Assembly (NCBI GenBank): GCA_018292915.2 | Contig: JACVVK020000166.1 | Coordinates: 792,001-856,000, forward strand | Origin: Batillaria attramentaria | Taxonomy: Eukaryota > Mollusca > Gastropoda > Batillariidae | Direction of reading: 5' to 3' | Length of the DNA stretch: 64,000 bases | Shown: positions 34,861-46,942 of the stretch, piece by piece | Position numbering within the stretch: the first letter of the stretch is position 1 | Layout: each line of letters begins with the position of its first letter | Position numbers and translations under genes: made by a program | The notes under the pieces: model-generated | Seen by the model: the letters and a program-made list of their open reading frames with translations, nothing else | Told to the model about the DNA's origin: nothing | Database searches by the model: none

Positions 34861-36300
34861 ACCGTCCAGTTAGAACTTGTTGCACACACGTCGTTGATAC
34901 ACCACAGTTTTCAGCTTTGGTCAGTCAAGTTACTCTTCTTCTAGCACAGTTTTGGCTTTGTACAGCTGGTGAAGATTGACCATCGGGGTAGAATTTGTGA
35001 CATACACAGATGTCTCTGATACAACACAGCTTACAGCTTTAGTCTGTCTTCACAATATGAAAAGACGGTTGAGTTACAGGTACATGAAGATGATGCTGTA
35101 GGTTGGGCCTAGAATCCGTGGGTTAAAGAGCAGAGGTATCCCAGGCGGACAGACTGGGGGCGAAAACAGGTTCTGACAGTGGCTGACTCCTGCAGTGAGG
35201 GAGGTGGTGTGGGAGGGAGGCCACGGTACACTGTGAGCGCGAGGGGGAAGGGGTGGGGGAGGTATAATTTCCCACTTGAACCCCATATCACTTGGTAGAA
35301 CAAACAAACACCTACGTCTGTATTTTCGATGTTGCTGCCTTTCTCATTTACTGATTTAGCAAGGACTCACGAAAATTAATGTTTTAATGTATATTTGTGT
35401 TGTTTGCTTCCGCACAAATCCTTGTTTGCCACAACAGAGCCAAATGCACACACCAACTTTAGAGAGAAAATGGGCAGCTTTATTCATTAAGCGCCAAAAT
35501 AAACATGAACATTGATGTAATGATGTGATAAAATGCCAAATCATATAATCCTTGATAATGTTTGTTACCTCCGTTACTAAGGCAGCTTAACAGTGTCAAC
35601 TAATTGCTTACCATATACATGTATCTCTGCTTGTGTGGGAGCTGCAGCCACCGAAAAGCAGCACAATGGAGAACGGGGTGGGAGGCGGGTCAAATCATGG
35701 GTTTTATTTTTAACTGCTGTCTAGTGTTCATATTTCCCATTCATGAATTGAATAATGAGGTAGTCAGTGTTGGGGAAGGTACATATTTTAGGTGGTTGTG
35801 TAAGTTATGCAGATCTTACAGTACATGTATACCAGGTAGGTATATTTTTGTCTGCTGGTGTAATATCAGGTGAGGACCTACAGGTCCTTGTGCATTGCAT
35901 TTTGGGTGATTTTTAATTATGCAAATCTCATTACACTTGATATTTTTGGCCTGATTGCGTGAAACGATGTAAGTGTATATAGGTTGTGCATTTTAGGGGA
36001 CTAGGTAATTATGTTGTATTTTATTTTTGCCTGCTTTTTTAATGTCAGGTAAGTATGCAGTAGTGCATGTTAGTTGATTGAGTATGTAGATCTTATGTGG
36101 CTGTTCGTGACAGGTAAGTACTTAGGTGGTGGCACGTGTTTAGTGATCAGTGAGTAAACATACGTACACTTCAGCATACTGTACATGCTTACACCTCCAA
36201 TAATTATGTGGCACTGCAATTTTGGCCGATCGTCTGGAGGTTCTCTCAGTGTGCTCCAGATTCCTGCCACTCTACTTTTGAGCTGTTCAGCCCACAGAAG
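34860..36300. other. No recognised gene
   Basis: A ~120-bp direct duplication ('agattgaccgtccagttaga' / 'agattgaccatcggggtaga') lies at 34850-35045. The rest is AT-rich unique sequence with no coding frame I can support. Confidence 0.4.
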
Positions 36301-36302
36301 TT

Positions 36303-37290
36303 AACAAGGAGGAATGGCGTCATGTCTTAAAGAAGTTTCTCCAAACTTCATGCCATCTTGTCTGCCGGTTCTGTTGTGTTTGTTGCCCTCTCTCTCTCTC
36401 TCTCTCTCCAATTCTGTACGACCTTCCAAAGACTCTAGATCCACTACGTTATAGCGGATCTAGAATCGTAGGCGATAGAGAGAGAGAGAGAGGACGTCAG
36501 TTCCGTGAACTAAACATTTGACGTCAGCCTCACACAGGTCATCTGACAGAGGATGCTTGTGCATTTCTTATGATTTCCTAGTAGGTGGTGTGACTTCCCC
36601 GACTGAATTATGCTTGCTCATGTCTTGTGAATTTCCTGTTGCTGTTTTGACTTCCGTGGCTGAATTAATTCCTCCATAAAATCTGGAAGATCTTCCCTGA
36701 GGACTGCTGAAACGTGGAGTTGCATGAATACCTTGGATTGTACTTATGAAATCGCAAAATTGGAACTCTTTGGACCGAGGCTTCTCGCATGTAGACATTT
36801 GAAAAAATATGTTTAGCTAAAATCTGTTATTCTTAATATTCAGTATATAACAGTGCAGTAGTTCTTGTCATATGTGCAGTTGTCACACTTGACTAAAGCA
36901 CCAGGATGATGAGTAATTTGTCTTTTCATAAAGAAGTCATTTCATAGTCGGATATATGCAAACCACACCCCTACATCAGAAACATTTTTTTTTACACAAA
37001 ATCTGTCAGAGCTACAGAGCTGTGCTACGAACCCATTCAGTATAATTTGTGACCTGTGGATTAGGACATAGCTACAATTACATCACACATGCACACACAC
37101 GCATGCATGCGCACACACATGCACACACACTCCTACCAAAACGAATGCGGCAGCATAGTTGCACGTAAGGTGTCTATGACCCAGATTTCATTACATCACT
37201 ATGTGAAAGTACGTATTGTGTGGAGAAACGTCAGTCTGTTTTTTTATCACTGAAATTCTGTCCCGTCCCATTCTTAAAAAGAAATTCTTA
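36303..37290 (+). mobile_element. Family A dispersed repeat, contiguous copy
   Basis: Starts 'aacaaggaggaatggcg' and ends in 'ttctgtcccgtccca'. It is collinear with the split copy 7512-7645 plus 9300-10460 but lacks the 1.65-kb insert found there, so it serves as the uninterrupted reference. Internal AG and CA microsatellites. No coding frame. Confidence 0.65.
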
Positions 37291-37531
37291 ATTCCAAAAC
37301 TTAAGCATAGCTGACCTTTCTGACCATGTGTTTGTGATGTGTTTATGGCTGGTGTGTGAGTGAATGTGCATGATTCATGTGAGCATGCATGCTGGGGTTC
37401 ATATTGCTATGTGGCACCTTGAGCCAAGCAGATGGAGTAAAGCACCTATATTCAATCATCATTGAATTCAAATTATCATTACTAGTATGTAAACAGTGCT
37501 GTTTTCCAAATTTATTCACATTTCCTTTGCA

Positions 37532-37646
37532 GTTCTGTGTATCTGCCTCATTTCACAGGGCGTATCATGATCTGGAGCTTGAGCGGAGTATATTTGCCTG
37601 TACTGGAGTCCGCCAGCTCTTGAAATTTGGTCGTCTGAAGTTCTGA
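37532..37646 (+). CDS. Candidate terminal exon of an unidentified gene
   Basis: Acceptors are possible at 37531 (tttgcag) or 37558 (tttcacag). The open frame reads AYHDLELERSIFACTGVRQL followed by LKFGRLKF and TGA at 37644-37646. Composition is protein-like. No family recognised. Further exon-like pieces follow at 40081-40182 and 40604-40702. Confidence 0.3.
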
Positions 37647-37921
37647 AGTCGGCGTGGAAAACTCAGCTTGCTTAAACTTTCAACTTTCCAGGTTTAAAGA
37701 GAGTTGCTCATTTTTATATTTTATTTAAAGGTCAAAAGCGTGTTGTTGTTTTTTGTTGTTGTTGTTTTTTAGTGAAATGTTTCCAAGCTGTTTTGTACTA
37801 TGTTAAGCATATTTGGCAAGAAGTGTTTGGACAGTATTAATTCCTTCACTTACCTTTAAAGGCATTAGCTGCCTTTTTGTATTTTCCCTGAGGTTCTAAG
37901 ATGTTAGATGAATGACCTCAT

Positions 37922-38137
37922 TTAACCCTTTCACTGCCACACACGTTTTTGGTCACTCACTGGTTGTATCCCTTCACATGACATGCTGTACAAAGGCAGC
38001 AAAACGTGCCTGTATGTGGAGAGCTGGTGGTTGTAGTTTTTTTTAACCACTAGAACAACTACATTTTGAACAAGACTGACATCTAGGCTAGAGGCACGAG
38101 TCATAAAATTCTGCCACCATGGCAGTGAATGGGTTAA
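37922..38137. mobile_element. piggyBac-like MITE, 216 bp
   Basis: Begins TTAACCCTTTCACTGCCA and ends with TGGCAGTGAATGGGTTAA. The arms match at 17 of 18 positions. TTAA at both ends is the piggyBac target signature, and CCC termini fit. No coding. Confidence 0.75.
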
Positions 38138-38454
38138 ATACACATTTTCTTTCCAGCACACCAGTAGCTGATTATTTTGTTTCCCATGGGGCTTGTCTTG
38201 TGTGGTGTGCTCTTCTTTTGTTCTAGCTCATTCCACTTGGCATGCTGCATATTAGTTCTGGCACTATACAATTGAGACAATTTGAAGTTCTAATATCAGA
38301 GTAAAAAATTCAACCTGGCCACAATAAAATGTTAGGATGAACATTATTTGTTAAATTCTTGCAGTATTCATTTCATGCATCATCACGATCCCTTTCAGGA
38401 AACAAGTGGTGGTGTACAGCTGAGGTAAACATATCAAATATTTTCCACGTGATT

Positions 38455-38975
38455 GCTGCCCTGCCTACTGCCTTCCTGCCACCTGCCTGCCTGCCTGTTT
38501 ACTTCCTGCCAACTGCCTGCTTCCTTCCTGCCGACTGCCTCTTGCCTGCCTCCCTCCCACCTGCTGCCTTCTTGCCACTTCCTTCCTGCCAGCCTGCTTC
38601 CTGCTGCCACCTTCCTGCTTTCTGCTGCTTTCCTGCTGCCACCTACCTGCCTTGTTTATGCTTCCTGCTGCCACCTGCCTGCTTCGTTCCTGCTTTCTGC
38701 CTGCTGCCTTTTCTTCTGCCTTTCTGTCACCTGCTTCTTGCCTGCCTGCTGCCCACCTGCTGCCTTCTTGCCAACTGCTTGCTGCTGCCTGCTTTCGGCC
38801 TTCCTGCCACCTGCTTCCTGCTTCAGTTTTGCCTGTTGCCTTCCTGCTTTCTGCCTGCCTGCTTCCTTCCTGCTTGCCATGTGCCTGCCACCTGCTTCCT
38901 ACTTTCTGCCTGCTGCCTTCCTGCCACCTGCTTGCGGCCTGCCTGCCATCCCCTTGCCGCCTCCTACCTCCCTCA
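38455..38975. repeat. CTGCC/TTCCTGC-rich imperfect minisatellite
   Basis: Dense pyrimidine-rich array of CCTGCC, TTCCTGC and GCTGCCA words. Open frames arise on both strands as an artefact. Confidence 0.9.
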
Positions 38976-39139
38976 CACACTGTTGATGCCTGGTTGCTTG
39001 CTGCTGATGCTTTTGATGCATATGCTTTTGTTGCTTGCTAACTTGCTGTTATATGATTGCTGCTGTTGCTTTTGTTGCTTGCATGCTTGCTTTCTGTTGG
39101 TGCTGATGTTGCTTACTTGCTGTAGTATGACCCTTGCTT

Positions 39140-39955
39140 GCAATCTGTTGGTGCTAATGTTGCTTGCTTGCTGTACATTGTATGTTGCCCGCTTTCTATT
39201 GGTGTATGTTGCTTTCTGTTAGTGCTTTTATCGTTTGATTGCTGTTGGTGCTTTTGTTGTTTGCTGTTGGTGCTTGTGTTGCTTGCTTGCCATTGGTGCT
39301 TGTGTTGCTTGCTCGCCATTGATGCATGCTTACGTTGCTTGTTTGCCATTGGTGCTTGTTGCTTAGCTGCTGTTGGTGCTTTTGTTGTTTGCTGTTGGTG
39401 TTTATGTTGCTTGTTTGCTAGCTGTTGGTGCTTATATTGCTTGCTTGCCATTGGTGCTTGTTGCTTAATTGCTGGTGGTGCTTTTCTTTTTTGCTGTTTG
39501 TGCTTATATTGCTTGCTTGCCATTGGTGCTTATATTAATTGCTTGCTTGCCATTGGTGCTTGTCGCTTGCTGTTGGTGCTTTTGTTTCCTATTGGTGCTT
39601 ATGTTGCTTGCTTGCCATTGGTGCTTATGTTGCTTGCTTGCCATTGGTGCTTATGTTGCTTGCTCGCCATTGGTGCTTATGTTGCTTGCTTGCCATTGGT
39701 GCTTATGTTGCTTGCTTGCCATTGGTGCTTATGTTGCTTGCTCGCCATTGGTGCTTACGTTGCTTGCTTGCCATTGGTGCTTATGTTGCTTGCTTGCCAT
39801 TGGTGCTTATGTTGCTTGCTCGCCATTGGTGCTTACGTTGCTTGCTTGCCATTGGTGCTTATGTTGCTTGCTTGCCATTGGTGCTTATGTTGCTTGCTCG
39901 CCATTGGTGCTTATGTTGCTTGCTTGCCACTGGCGCTTATGTTGCATTGCTGTTG
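39140..39955. repeat. 26-bp minisatellite with a 78-bp higher-order unit
   Basis: Unit 'ccattggtgcttatgttgct' plus 'tgcttg', period 26 bp (39615 to 39641). From about 39600 to 39920 every third unit carries 'gctcgcc' in place of 'gcttgcc', giving a 78-bp higher-order repeat. All three forward frames stay open because 78 is divisible by three. Left part (39000-39600) is more diverged. Confidence 0.95.
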
Positions 39956-40080
39956 GCACTTTTGTTTCTTGCTTGCTGTTCGTGCTTTTGTTGCTTGCTG
40001 GGTTTTTATTTTATTTATTTCTTTATTTTTTATTGCTGCAGTTGCTGTGTTTGATGTTTTGCTTTTGTTTTTGCTTTTAG

Positions 40081-40702
40081 AGTCCAGAAGCTGAAACTGT
40101 GCTTACTGAATTCAGCATGGAGAAGTCAGTTTGCCCACTGATCCACTATGAATGTTTAGGAGAAAAACTGTGTGCCCCCTAATTGTATCTCCTTTCCTAT
40201 TTCCAACTACAGAGCATTGCTTGCAGCAGAGGAGAAAATGCTGTTGTGTAATCAGTGATTCTTTTATTACATTATGTTTCAGCATATCAGTCCATTTTGT
40301 TCAGCCAGCTTGGTCTTTGTTGTTGTTGTTACTTTCCTTTTTTTTTCTTGTTTTTGAAGGGGGGGGGGGGGGGCTCCTTAATTTCTGGACAAAAGCACTC
40401 TTCTCCACATGTACAGTACATGTATTATATATATATATGCACAGATAACATGAACTGCTGAACACATACTACACAGTTTTTCACAATTTCTTTTCCAGCA
40501 CATTTGTAGCTAGCTTACTGTAGGTGTTTGATTATTAACGTCTTTTATTTTAGGGGGCTGTGATGTTCTACTAGGCTTTCAACTTCCCATTTTCGTTTTT
40601 CAGAGGCCGCTGCAGAGGTTAAGCTTGGTACACTGACCATGCTCAAGATGGTACTTTGGACTTCAAAAGTTAACATGGAAAACTCAAGCCTGTTATTTAC
40701 AG
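40081..40702 (+). other. Two exon-like pieces with good splice sites
   Basis: Piece 1 (40081-40182): after a poly-T/AG acceptor one frame reads SPEAETVLTEFSMEKSVCPL, then IHYECLGEKLCAP and TAA. Piece 2 (40604-40702): acceptor 'gtttttcag', donor 'acag|gttagg', 99 nt, phase 1 on both sides, reading AAAEVKLGTLTMLKMVLWTS onward without a stop. They cannot both be terminal and internal in one simple transcript, so alternative 3' ends or chance are both open. No family recognised. A G-run and AT repeats lie between. Confidence 0.22.
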
Positions 40703-41089
40703 GTTAGGATGATTATGTGTGTTATCTGTTAAACATGCTCATTCCAAGAGTACTTGGCTTTGAGGTAAATTTTTTCCTCACCTGTGTCAACAAAGTGAAT
40801 ATTTTAAAACCTTGTAACATCTGTAAAGAAATCATGCAGTGGTGATGTTCCTGAAGCTTTTTAAGGTTTTGACCCTAAACTATGTTTTGAAAATTTCATT
40901 TGTTAGTATGTATTTCATTGTAAATCGCTTGAGACCAGTTGTTAGAATGAAGAACTGACCTATGGTCAAATATTGCAGGATTGCAACCATGGCGGAATCA
41001 CCGTCAGACAACTTCACACCGAACCATCACCTAGCAACAGCTGCAGAATGAGATGGTTACACAAGGCAACACTCAGGTCAACATCACTG

Positions 41090-41345
41090 CATCCAAGGAG
41101 TGACTGCACGAAGACTTCTTTCTGAGTCAGTGAAGGAGGCAGTCGACATCTCCACCTTTTCCAAGTGACGGAAGACTCACTTCTGCAGCGCATCAGTTCA
41201 CTTACCATAGATGTGCAGGATTTTATTTATTCACTTTTTTTTGCTCTGTCCTTCTGCTGAAACGTCTCTTTAAGCGCTGTGAGCATTCAATCAGGATGGA
41301 ACCATACACTATATCATCTCCATCATCATCATCATCTTCAACTTC
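41090..41345 (+). mobile_element. 3' end of a decayed LINE (L2/RTE-like tail)
   Basis: Around 41130-41185 the plus strand reads KEAVDISTFSK, a stop, then RKTHFCSA. This resembles the conserved LINE ORF2 C-terminus 'S(V/I)STFK..LKTHLF'. Sequence ending in 'gcgctgtgagcattcaatca' and an ATC/CAT microsatellite tail (41312-41340) follow, as in many LINE 3' ends. 5' truncated. Confidence 0.45.
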
Positions 41346-41714
41346 TCGCTCCATGAAATGTCATTTTCTTTTTCTGTTGAAAAAAGAACTCCCTAAGCAC
41401 CATGAACACTTACAGTGGAGCTGTGTGCAATACCAGGTCATCATCAGCAACTGTGTTGTCAGCTGGGCAGCATGAATGGCAAAATGCACTCTTCTGACAT
41501 GCTGTGGCAATGCGTGAGGTTATGCTGGTACATGTGTACTGACCAACGGAAAAGAAGAAAGAGCTATGTGCTGTTGGAGAATACATGAAGAATTACAGTG
41601 GTACAAAACTTCCTGTGTCCTTGAGCTTCAGGATAACAGGAGTGGTTGTGTGCTGATGGTTAATACATGAGGACATTGCAGTGTTAGAATTCTCCAGTGG
41701 CACTGAACTTCATT

Positions 41715-41779
41715 GTAGCAGCTTGAAAATGTGGTTGACGTTCTGTTCTTGAGATATTTTGCACACAAGCTTTACACTA

Positions 41780-41833
<54 letters not shown>

Positions 41834-42308
41834 AAAACTTAAAGGGTATGTCAATGTTCAAGTTGCAAGTTTGCAAGCTTTTCAAGTGTTTGTTGCCTCT
41901 GTGACTACGCGAGTGAGCGCAACTAGGAGCACCAACCTTTCTCATAGGACGAGAGTCGGATACTTGTGCATAGTACGTTCCATAGTAAGTCTTCTAACGG
42001 CCAATCAAAATGAGGGAATCCTCTCAGTCTCCGCCTGTATGGATGGAGCTGATCGAGACTAGATCAGTTGGCGAAACAGCAGCGCTCTCCTGTAAGGGAG
42101 GCCGAGGATCCACTCTCCCTTGAACTGCGGCAGAAGAACACATGGCGGTCGCGACGACTCCTTGCTGGCGGACAGACATGGTGTAATGCCCAGCTATGTA
42201 ACTTCGTAAGCCAGCAGAAGCAGTTGCCTTGAAGTTCATTGTAGCAGCTTGAAAATCTGGTTGAAGTTCTGCTCTTGAAATATTTTGCACCTAAGCATTA
42301 CACAGATC

Positions 42309-42350
<42 letters not shown>
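41715..42350. repeat. Direct repeats of ~85 bp, each ending in (AC)n
   Basis: 'cattgtagcagcttgaaaat' through 'gatattttgcac' and an (AC)n tract occurs at 41714-41831 and again at 42238-42350, about 524 bp apart. The segment between may have been duplicated or inserted. Confidence 0.7.
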
Positions 42351-42351
<1 letters not shown>

Positions 42352-42354
42352 GAC

Positions 42355-42530
42355 ACGCTTCAATCAAACTTTGGATAAGTTGAAGCAAAAATGTTTTCCA
42401 AGCCAAACTTGTTCTTTGTATGACCAAGTTTTCCACGGATAAGTTGAATGGGTACTCCAAAATTAATGTCATCCTTCGGTTATCTTGAACAAACTTTCCC
42501 ATTTTTGCTTCGGATAAGTCGAAGCAGTCA
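42355..42530. repeat. MITE-like fragment with inverted words
   Basis: 'gaagcaaaaatg' (about 42380) and 'catttttgcttc' (about 42500) form a 12-bp perfect inverted repeat; 'ggataagttgaa' words recur. It resembles pogo/Tigger-type termini but has no defined ends. Confidence 0.35.
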
Positions 42531-42734
42531 CAAGCACTGGGAGATTTTTCCCCCCTTCTGATGTGTAACAGCCAACCTAACTCGCACAGAGATACCACCA
42601 TTTTCTACATTGGTACAGTTTAGAGACATTTGTAAATGCGTCCCACTGGCCAAAGACGCTAGCTTGCTTGACACATTATACCACAGGCAAAGGGCACTGC
42701 AACACTCCACAGCCTGTGGCCTCAACAGCACAGA

Positions 42735-43475
42735 TAGGTTAGTAATTGTTATCTACCACCGACCCAGTATGTGTGCTATTGTGGCTAGACTCCAGGGAAT
42801 GGGAGTATGTTCATGTATGACATGGTCAGCTCATGTAGAAGCAGTGGTGAAAAAATGCCACTCAAGACTGTTTTTCCAGCGGAAACTGAATCAGTTTAAG
42901 GTTAGTCGGACCATACTGTCCATGTTCTACAGAGCCAGCATAGAAAGCATTCTGACATTCGGCTTCTGTGCTTGGTACCCATCATGCAATGTAGATCTTC
43001 ACAAAGTTGAGAAGGTAGTCACACAGGCAGAGCAAATAACTGGTTTAGAACTAGCCAGCGTAGAATATCTCTTTGCTACCCGCTCATATAAAAAGGTAAT
43101 GAGAATTGTGGGAGACATCACCCACCCACTGAATGGGTTTTTTTGAGATGCTACCTTCGGGGAGATGGAGATGTATCAAAACGAAAACAGTACGTTTTAG
43201 GAAATCATTCATTCCATCCTCTGTCATTGCCCTAAATGATTGCCTTAGTCAGGATTAAAGTGTAATGAAAAATGATACACTGGTGTGGAAGCACTCCAGT
43301 TAAACTCTTTACTTACCGGGTAATAGTATCAATGACTGAGTGTGTGAATGTGTATAATTATGTATTTATATGGTATGTTTGTGTATATCAATTGTGTTTT
43401 ATTATCAAGAGGAGCAAAGCAAATTCTTAATTGTAACTAAGAAGCAATAAATCTATCTTATCTTATCTTCTTACC
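42735..43475 (+). mobile_element. 5'-truncated non-LTR retrotransposon (C-terminal RT region and tail)
   Basis: The plus frame reads WSAHVEAVVKKCHSRLFFQR followed by KLNQFKVSRTILSMFYRASI and ESILTFGFCAWYPS, the typical segment after the reverse transcriptase domain of animal LINEs. The frame shifts at the T-run near 43140, after which FEMLPSGRWRC continues in another frame. The element ends with 'gaagcaataaatctatct' and short TATCT repeats. The catalytic YxDD region is missing, so it is inactive. Confidence 0.8.
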
Positions 43476-43921
43476 TCTGCTTTGTACCCAGAAGAACATA
43501 TTGTGGTCAAGCGACAGTCAAGCAAGATGTATGCCGGCTCTCCTTGGGGGCACAAATGCAGGCACGAAAAACCATGAAAGCAGGGGTTTTGCCTGAGGCC
43601 GACACAAGATCCAGGCTCATGAAAAAGACACATCTGATGTATCGTTTAACATGAGATTACCTTCTTTTATTTGTTGGTTTTTTTGCCACAGTTCAGATGC
43701 AAGTTAAAAAAAAAAAGTGACTCTGGCACAAATATCAATTCTGATGGAATACACACATACATGAACGAAAAACGAGTCTTTAGTCCGACAGATTGTTTTG
43801 AGTCTGAATACAAAACACTGTTACACAGAGCCCCCCCCCCCCCCCAAATGGTTGAAACAAAGTGGGTGTGTGCTCTGTGTGTGTGCGTGCGTCATTTTCT
43901 CAGAATCTACAAACTGCGAGG

Positions 43922-46900
43922 TATGAAAACGTGCGTATAGGGTCCATGAACTACCTGCGACTGGTCACGCGCTACGCGCGACTGGTCATAAGCGACGCGC
44001 GGTTGGTCATACGCGACGCGCGGTTGGTCATATGCGACGCGCGGTTGGTCATGCGCTACCCGCGATTGGTCATGCGCTACCCGCGATTGGTCATACGCGA
44101 CATGCGATTGGTCATGGGCTACCGCGACAACCCGCGACTGGTCATGAGCGGCGGGCGACGGGCCGTGATATTGGTTATGCGCGACGGGCCGTGATATTGG
44201 TCATGCGCGACGGGCCGTGATACCAACTGCGCTCGGTATAGAAAAGTGTAGAATAGAAGAACCACTACTTCCCCTACTTCTTCCTTGACTCAAGACATGT
44301 ACAACGGTGGGAGTAATGGGGAGGGGGAACGTGGGGGGGGGGGGGGGGTGCAGTAACTAAGCAAGGTTGTTACCATCTGTGTCTGATTGGTTAAAACTCA
44401 TACGTCAATCAGTCTTCCCCCCCCCCCCCGTCAGTCACCCTTCACACCAGTCTGTGTCTGTTGATTGGTCAAAGCTCATGCGTCAATCAGTCTTAGTGTT
44501 GAGACACCGGGTATTGAAGCGTGCAAGGGCCGCCGCCTGTCTCGACGTGACGTCAAACAAAAGACAGAGCACGTGCCCGCCTATAGTGTCGCACCTGGGA
44601 AGAGCTTCACAAATCACTGGGGGGGGGGGGGGGGGGACTGGTGTGTGATCGGTCATACGCGACACGCGATTGGTCATGCGCTACCGCGACAATTTGCGAC
44701 AGGTCATAAGCGGCGGGCGCTTTGTCTATGATGCCGGCGACGACTTCAAACAAAAGACAGAGCACACAGCCCCACAGCCTTTGCCGTATCACAGTCGCCA
44801 GTAATAACCCAACAGCAACCGATTGGCGCCAGGCACTTGGTACACCCCCCTTCCCACCAGTAACCCACATAAACACACCCGGCGAGCAATTACACGGCAT
44901 TAAACGGAAAGTCATTGGCACGTGCCCAAAGACGACCTTCCTGTCCATATGATTAGTCTCTCCCAAGTGGCGGGGCCATTATAAACACGAAACATCATCG
45001 TGAGATCCAACACCAGACGAAGCAAAAGCATACTTCACACTTCAGCCGCCCAACAGATTCTAAGCTCTAGGCTGATTGACATGTACTTCGACAGGTCCTG
45101 GGAAAGTCACGCAACATGAGCGTCAACCAGTACTGGGATGACCGCCCGCCGTTAAGGGTGTTTTGTGGTTGTCAGTCATGGTCCGTCCTTGCTTGACAAC
45201 ACGTATGTCTCCATACAAACGGAATTGATGTGTATTGTGGTGTTATCAAAAACAATAGACTTCCGCAGGGTTGGCCACCCACCAGACATCACTGGCGCCT
45301 TTCTGACTGGCTCACACGGAAGAGCGTCGGCCACGTGTGTCTAAGTGCGTGTCAATCAAGTGGTGGCGCCTTTCTGATTGGCTCACACGGAAGAGCGTCG
45401 CCCCCGTGTGTCTAAGAGCATGTCAATCAAGTGGTGGCGCCTTTCTGATTGGCTCACACGGAAGAGCGTCGCCCCCGTGTGTCTAAGAGCATGTCAATCA
45501 AATGGTGGCGCCTTTCTGAATGGCTCACACGTAAGAGCGTCGCCCCGGTGTGTCTAAGAGCATGTCAATCAAGTGGTGGCGCCTTTCTGATTGGCTCACA
45601 CGGAAGAGCGTCGCCCCCGTGTGTCTAAGAGCATGTCAATCAAGTGGTGGCGCCTTTCTGATTGGCTCACACGGAAGAGCGTCGCCCCAGTGTGTCTAAG
45701 TGCGTGTCAATCAAGTGGTGGCGCCTTTCTGATTGGCTCACACGGAAAAGCGTCGCCCGATTGTGTCTAAGTGCATGTCAATCAAGCGAAATTAGCACGC
45801 GTTGTTTTCTCACGGCGCACAGGTGCCCGTGTCTATCATGAGTTGAGTGGCACTTATCACTTCTTTGGTCAGGGTCAAACAGGTGTACAGTAGGGCCAAG
45901 TAACAAAGGAGGTGTGATGTGGGTTGTTGCTGTCTTTAATGGTGTTTTGTTGTTGTTGTTGTTGTTGTTGTTGTTTTTGGCTGATTGTGTGTGTGTGTGT
46001 GTGTTACTTTTTTGCTTTTTGGTTGTTTCCCTTAACAAACGAAATACAAAAGCAACGACGAAAGGCCGATGAAGTTATATGATAAATAAAGGAAGAGGCT
46101 TCGCGGGACCAGCATGCAACTGAGGTTCTAAATATGATAACCGTTCTTTTCGTCTTTTTGTTGCGATGTACGTTGTTGTTATGTTTTGTTGCGATGTACG
46201 TTGCGTGTCGCGCATGACCGATTGCCCACCAGCATCCCCCCCCCCCCCCCCCCCCCAGTGATTTGTGAAGCTCTTCCCAGGTGCGATACTATGGGCGGGC
46301 ACGTGCTCTGTCTTTTGTTTGACGAGACAGGCGGCGGCCCTTACACGCCTCAATACCCGGTGTCTCAACACTAAGACTGATTGACGTATGAGCTTTGACC
46401 AATCAACAGACACAGACTGGTGTGAAGGGTGACTGACGGGGGGGGGGGGGGGAGACTGATTGACGTATGAGTTTTAACCAATCAGACACAGATGGTAACA
46501 ACCTTGCTTAGTATGACCGTATACCTTGCTTAGTTACTGCATCCCCCCCCCCACGTCCCCCCTCCCCATTACTCCCACCGTTGTACATGTCTTGAGTCAA
46601 GGAAGAAGTAGGCGAAGTAGTGGTTCTTCTATTCTACACTTTTCTGTACCGAGCGCAGTTGGTATCACGGCCCGTCGCGCATGACCAATATCAGGGCCCG
46701 TCGCGCATAACCAATATCACGGCCCGTCGCCCGCCGCTCATGACCAGTCGCGGGTTGTCGCGGTAGCCCATGACCAATCGCATGTCGCGTATGACCAATC
46801 GCGGGTAGCGCATGACCAATCGCGGGTAGCGCATGACCAACCGCGCGTCGCGTATGACCAACCGCGCGTCGCGTATGACCAGTCGTGTGTAGCACGTGAC

Positions 46901-46942
46901 CAGTCGCAGGTAGTTAATGGACCCTATACGCACGTTTTCATA
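43922..46942. mobile_element. 3-kb element with ~700-bp terminal inverted repeats
   Basis: The outermost arm TATGAAAACGTGCGTATAGG (43922-) is matched inversely by the sequence ending at 46942. The arms continue inward for about 700 bp: a 20-21-bp GCGACGCGCGGTTGGTCAT array (43960-44220 and 46665-46920), a 'cttccttgactcaagacatg' block, G/C-runs, and an 'agacagagcacgtgcccgcc' block (about 44560 and 46310). Similar flanks (AAACTGCGAGG left, AAACTGCAGAGG right) may be the target duplication. Long TIRs with ~10-bp duplications suggest a Mutator-like or foldback element. No transposase frame. Confidence 0.75.
45281..45790. repeat. 71-bp tandem array, about seven units
   Basis: 'gtcaatcaagtggtggcgcc' recurs at 45351, 45422, 45493 and 45564, a 71-bp period. 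Each unit contains 'ctgattggctcac', an inverted CCAAT box, and 'agcgtcgcccc'. It lies in the centre of the long-TIR element. Confidence 0.92.

Noticed and set aside
38359..40094. Several long Leu/Cys/Ala-rich frames (up to about 318 codons)
   Set aside because: They fall in CTGCC and 26-bp minisatellites, are open in several frames at once and have repeat-driven composition.
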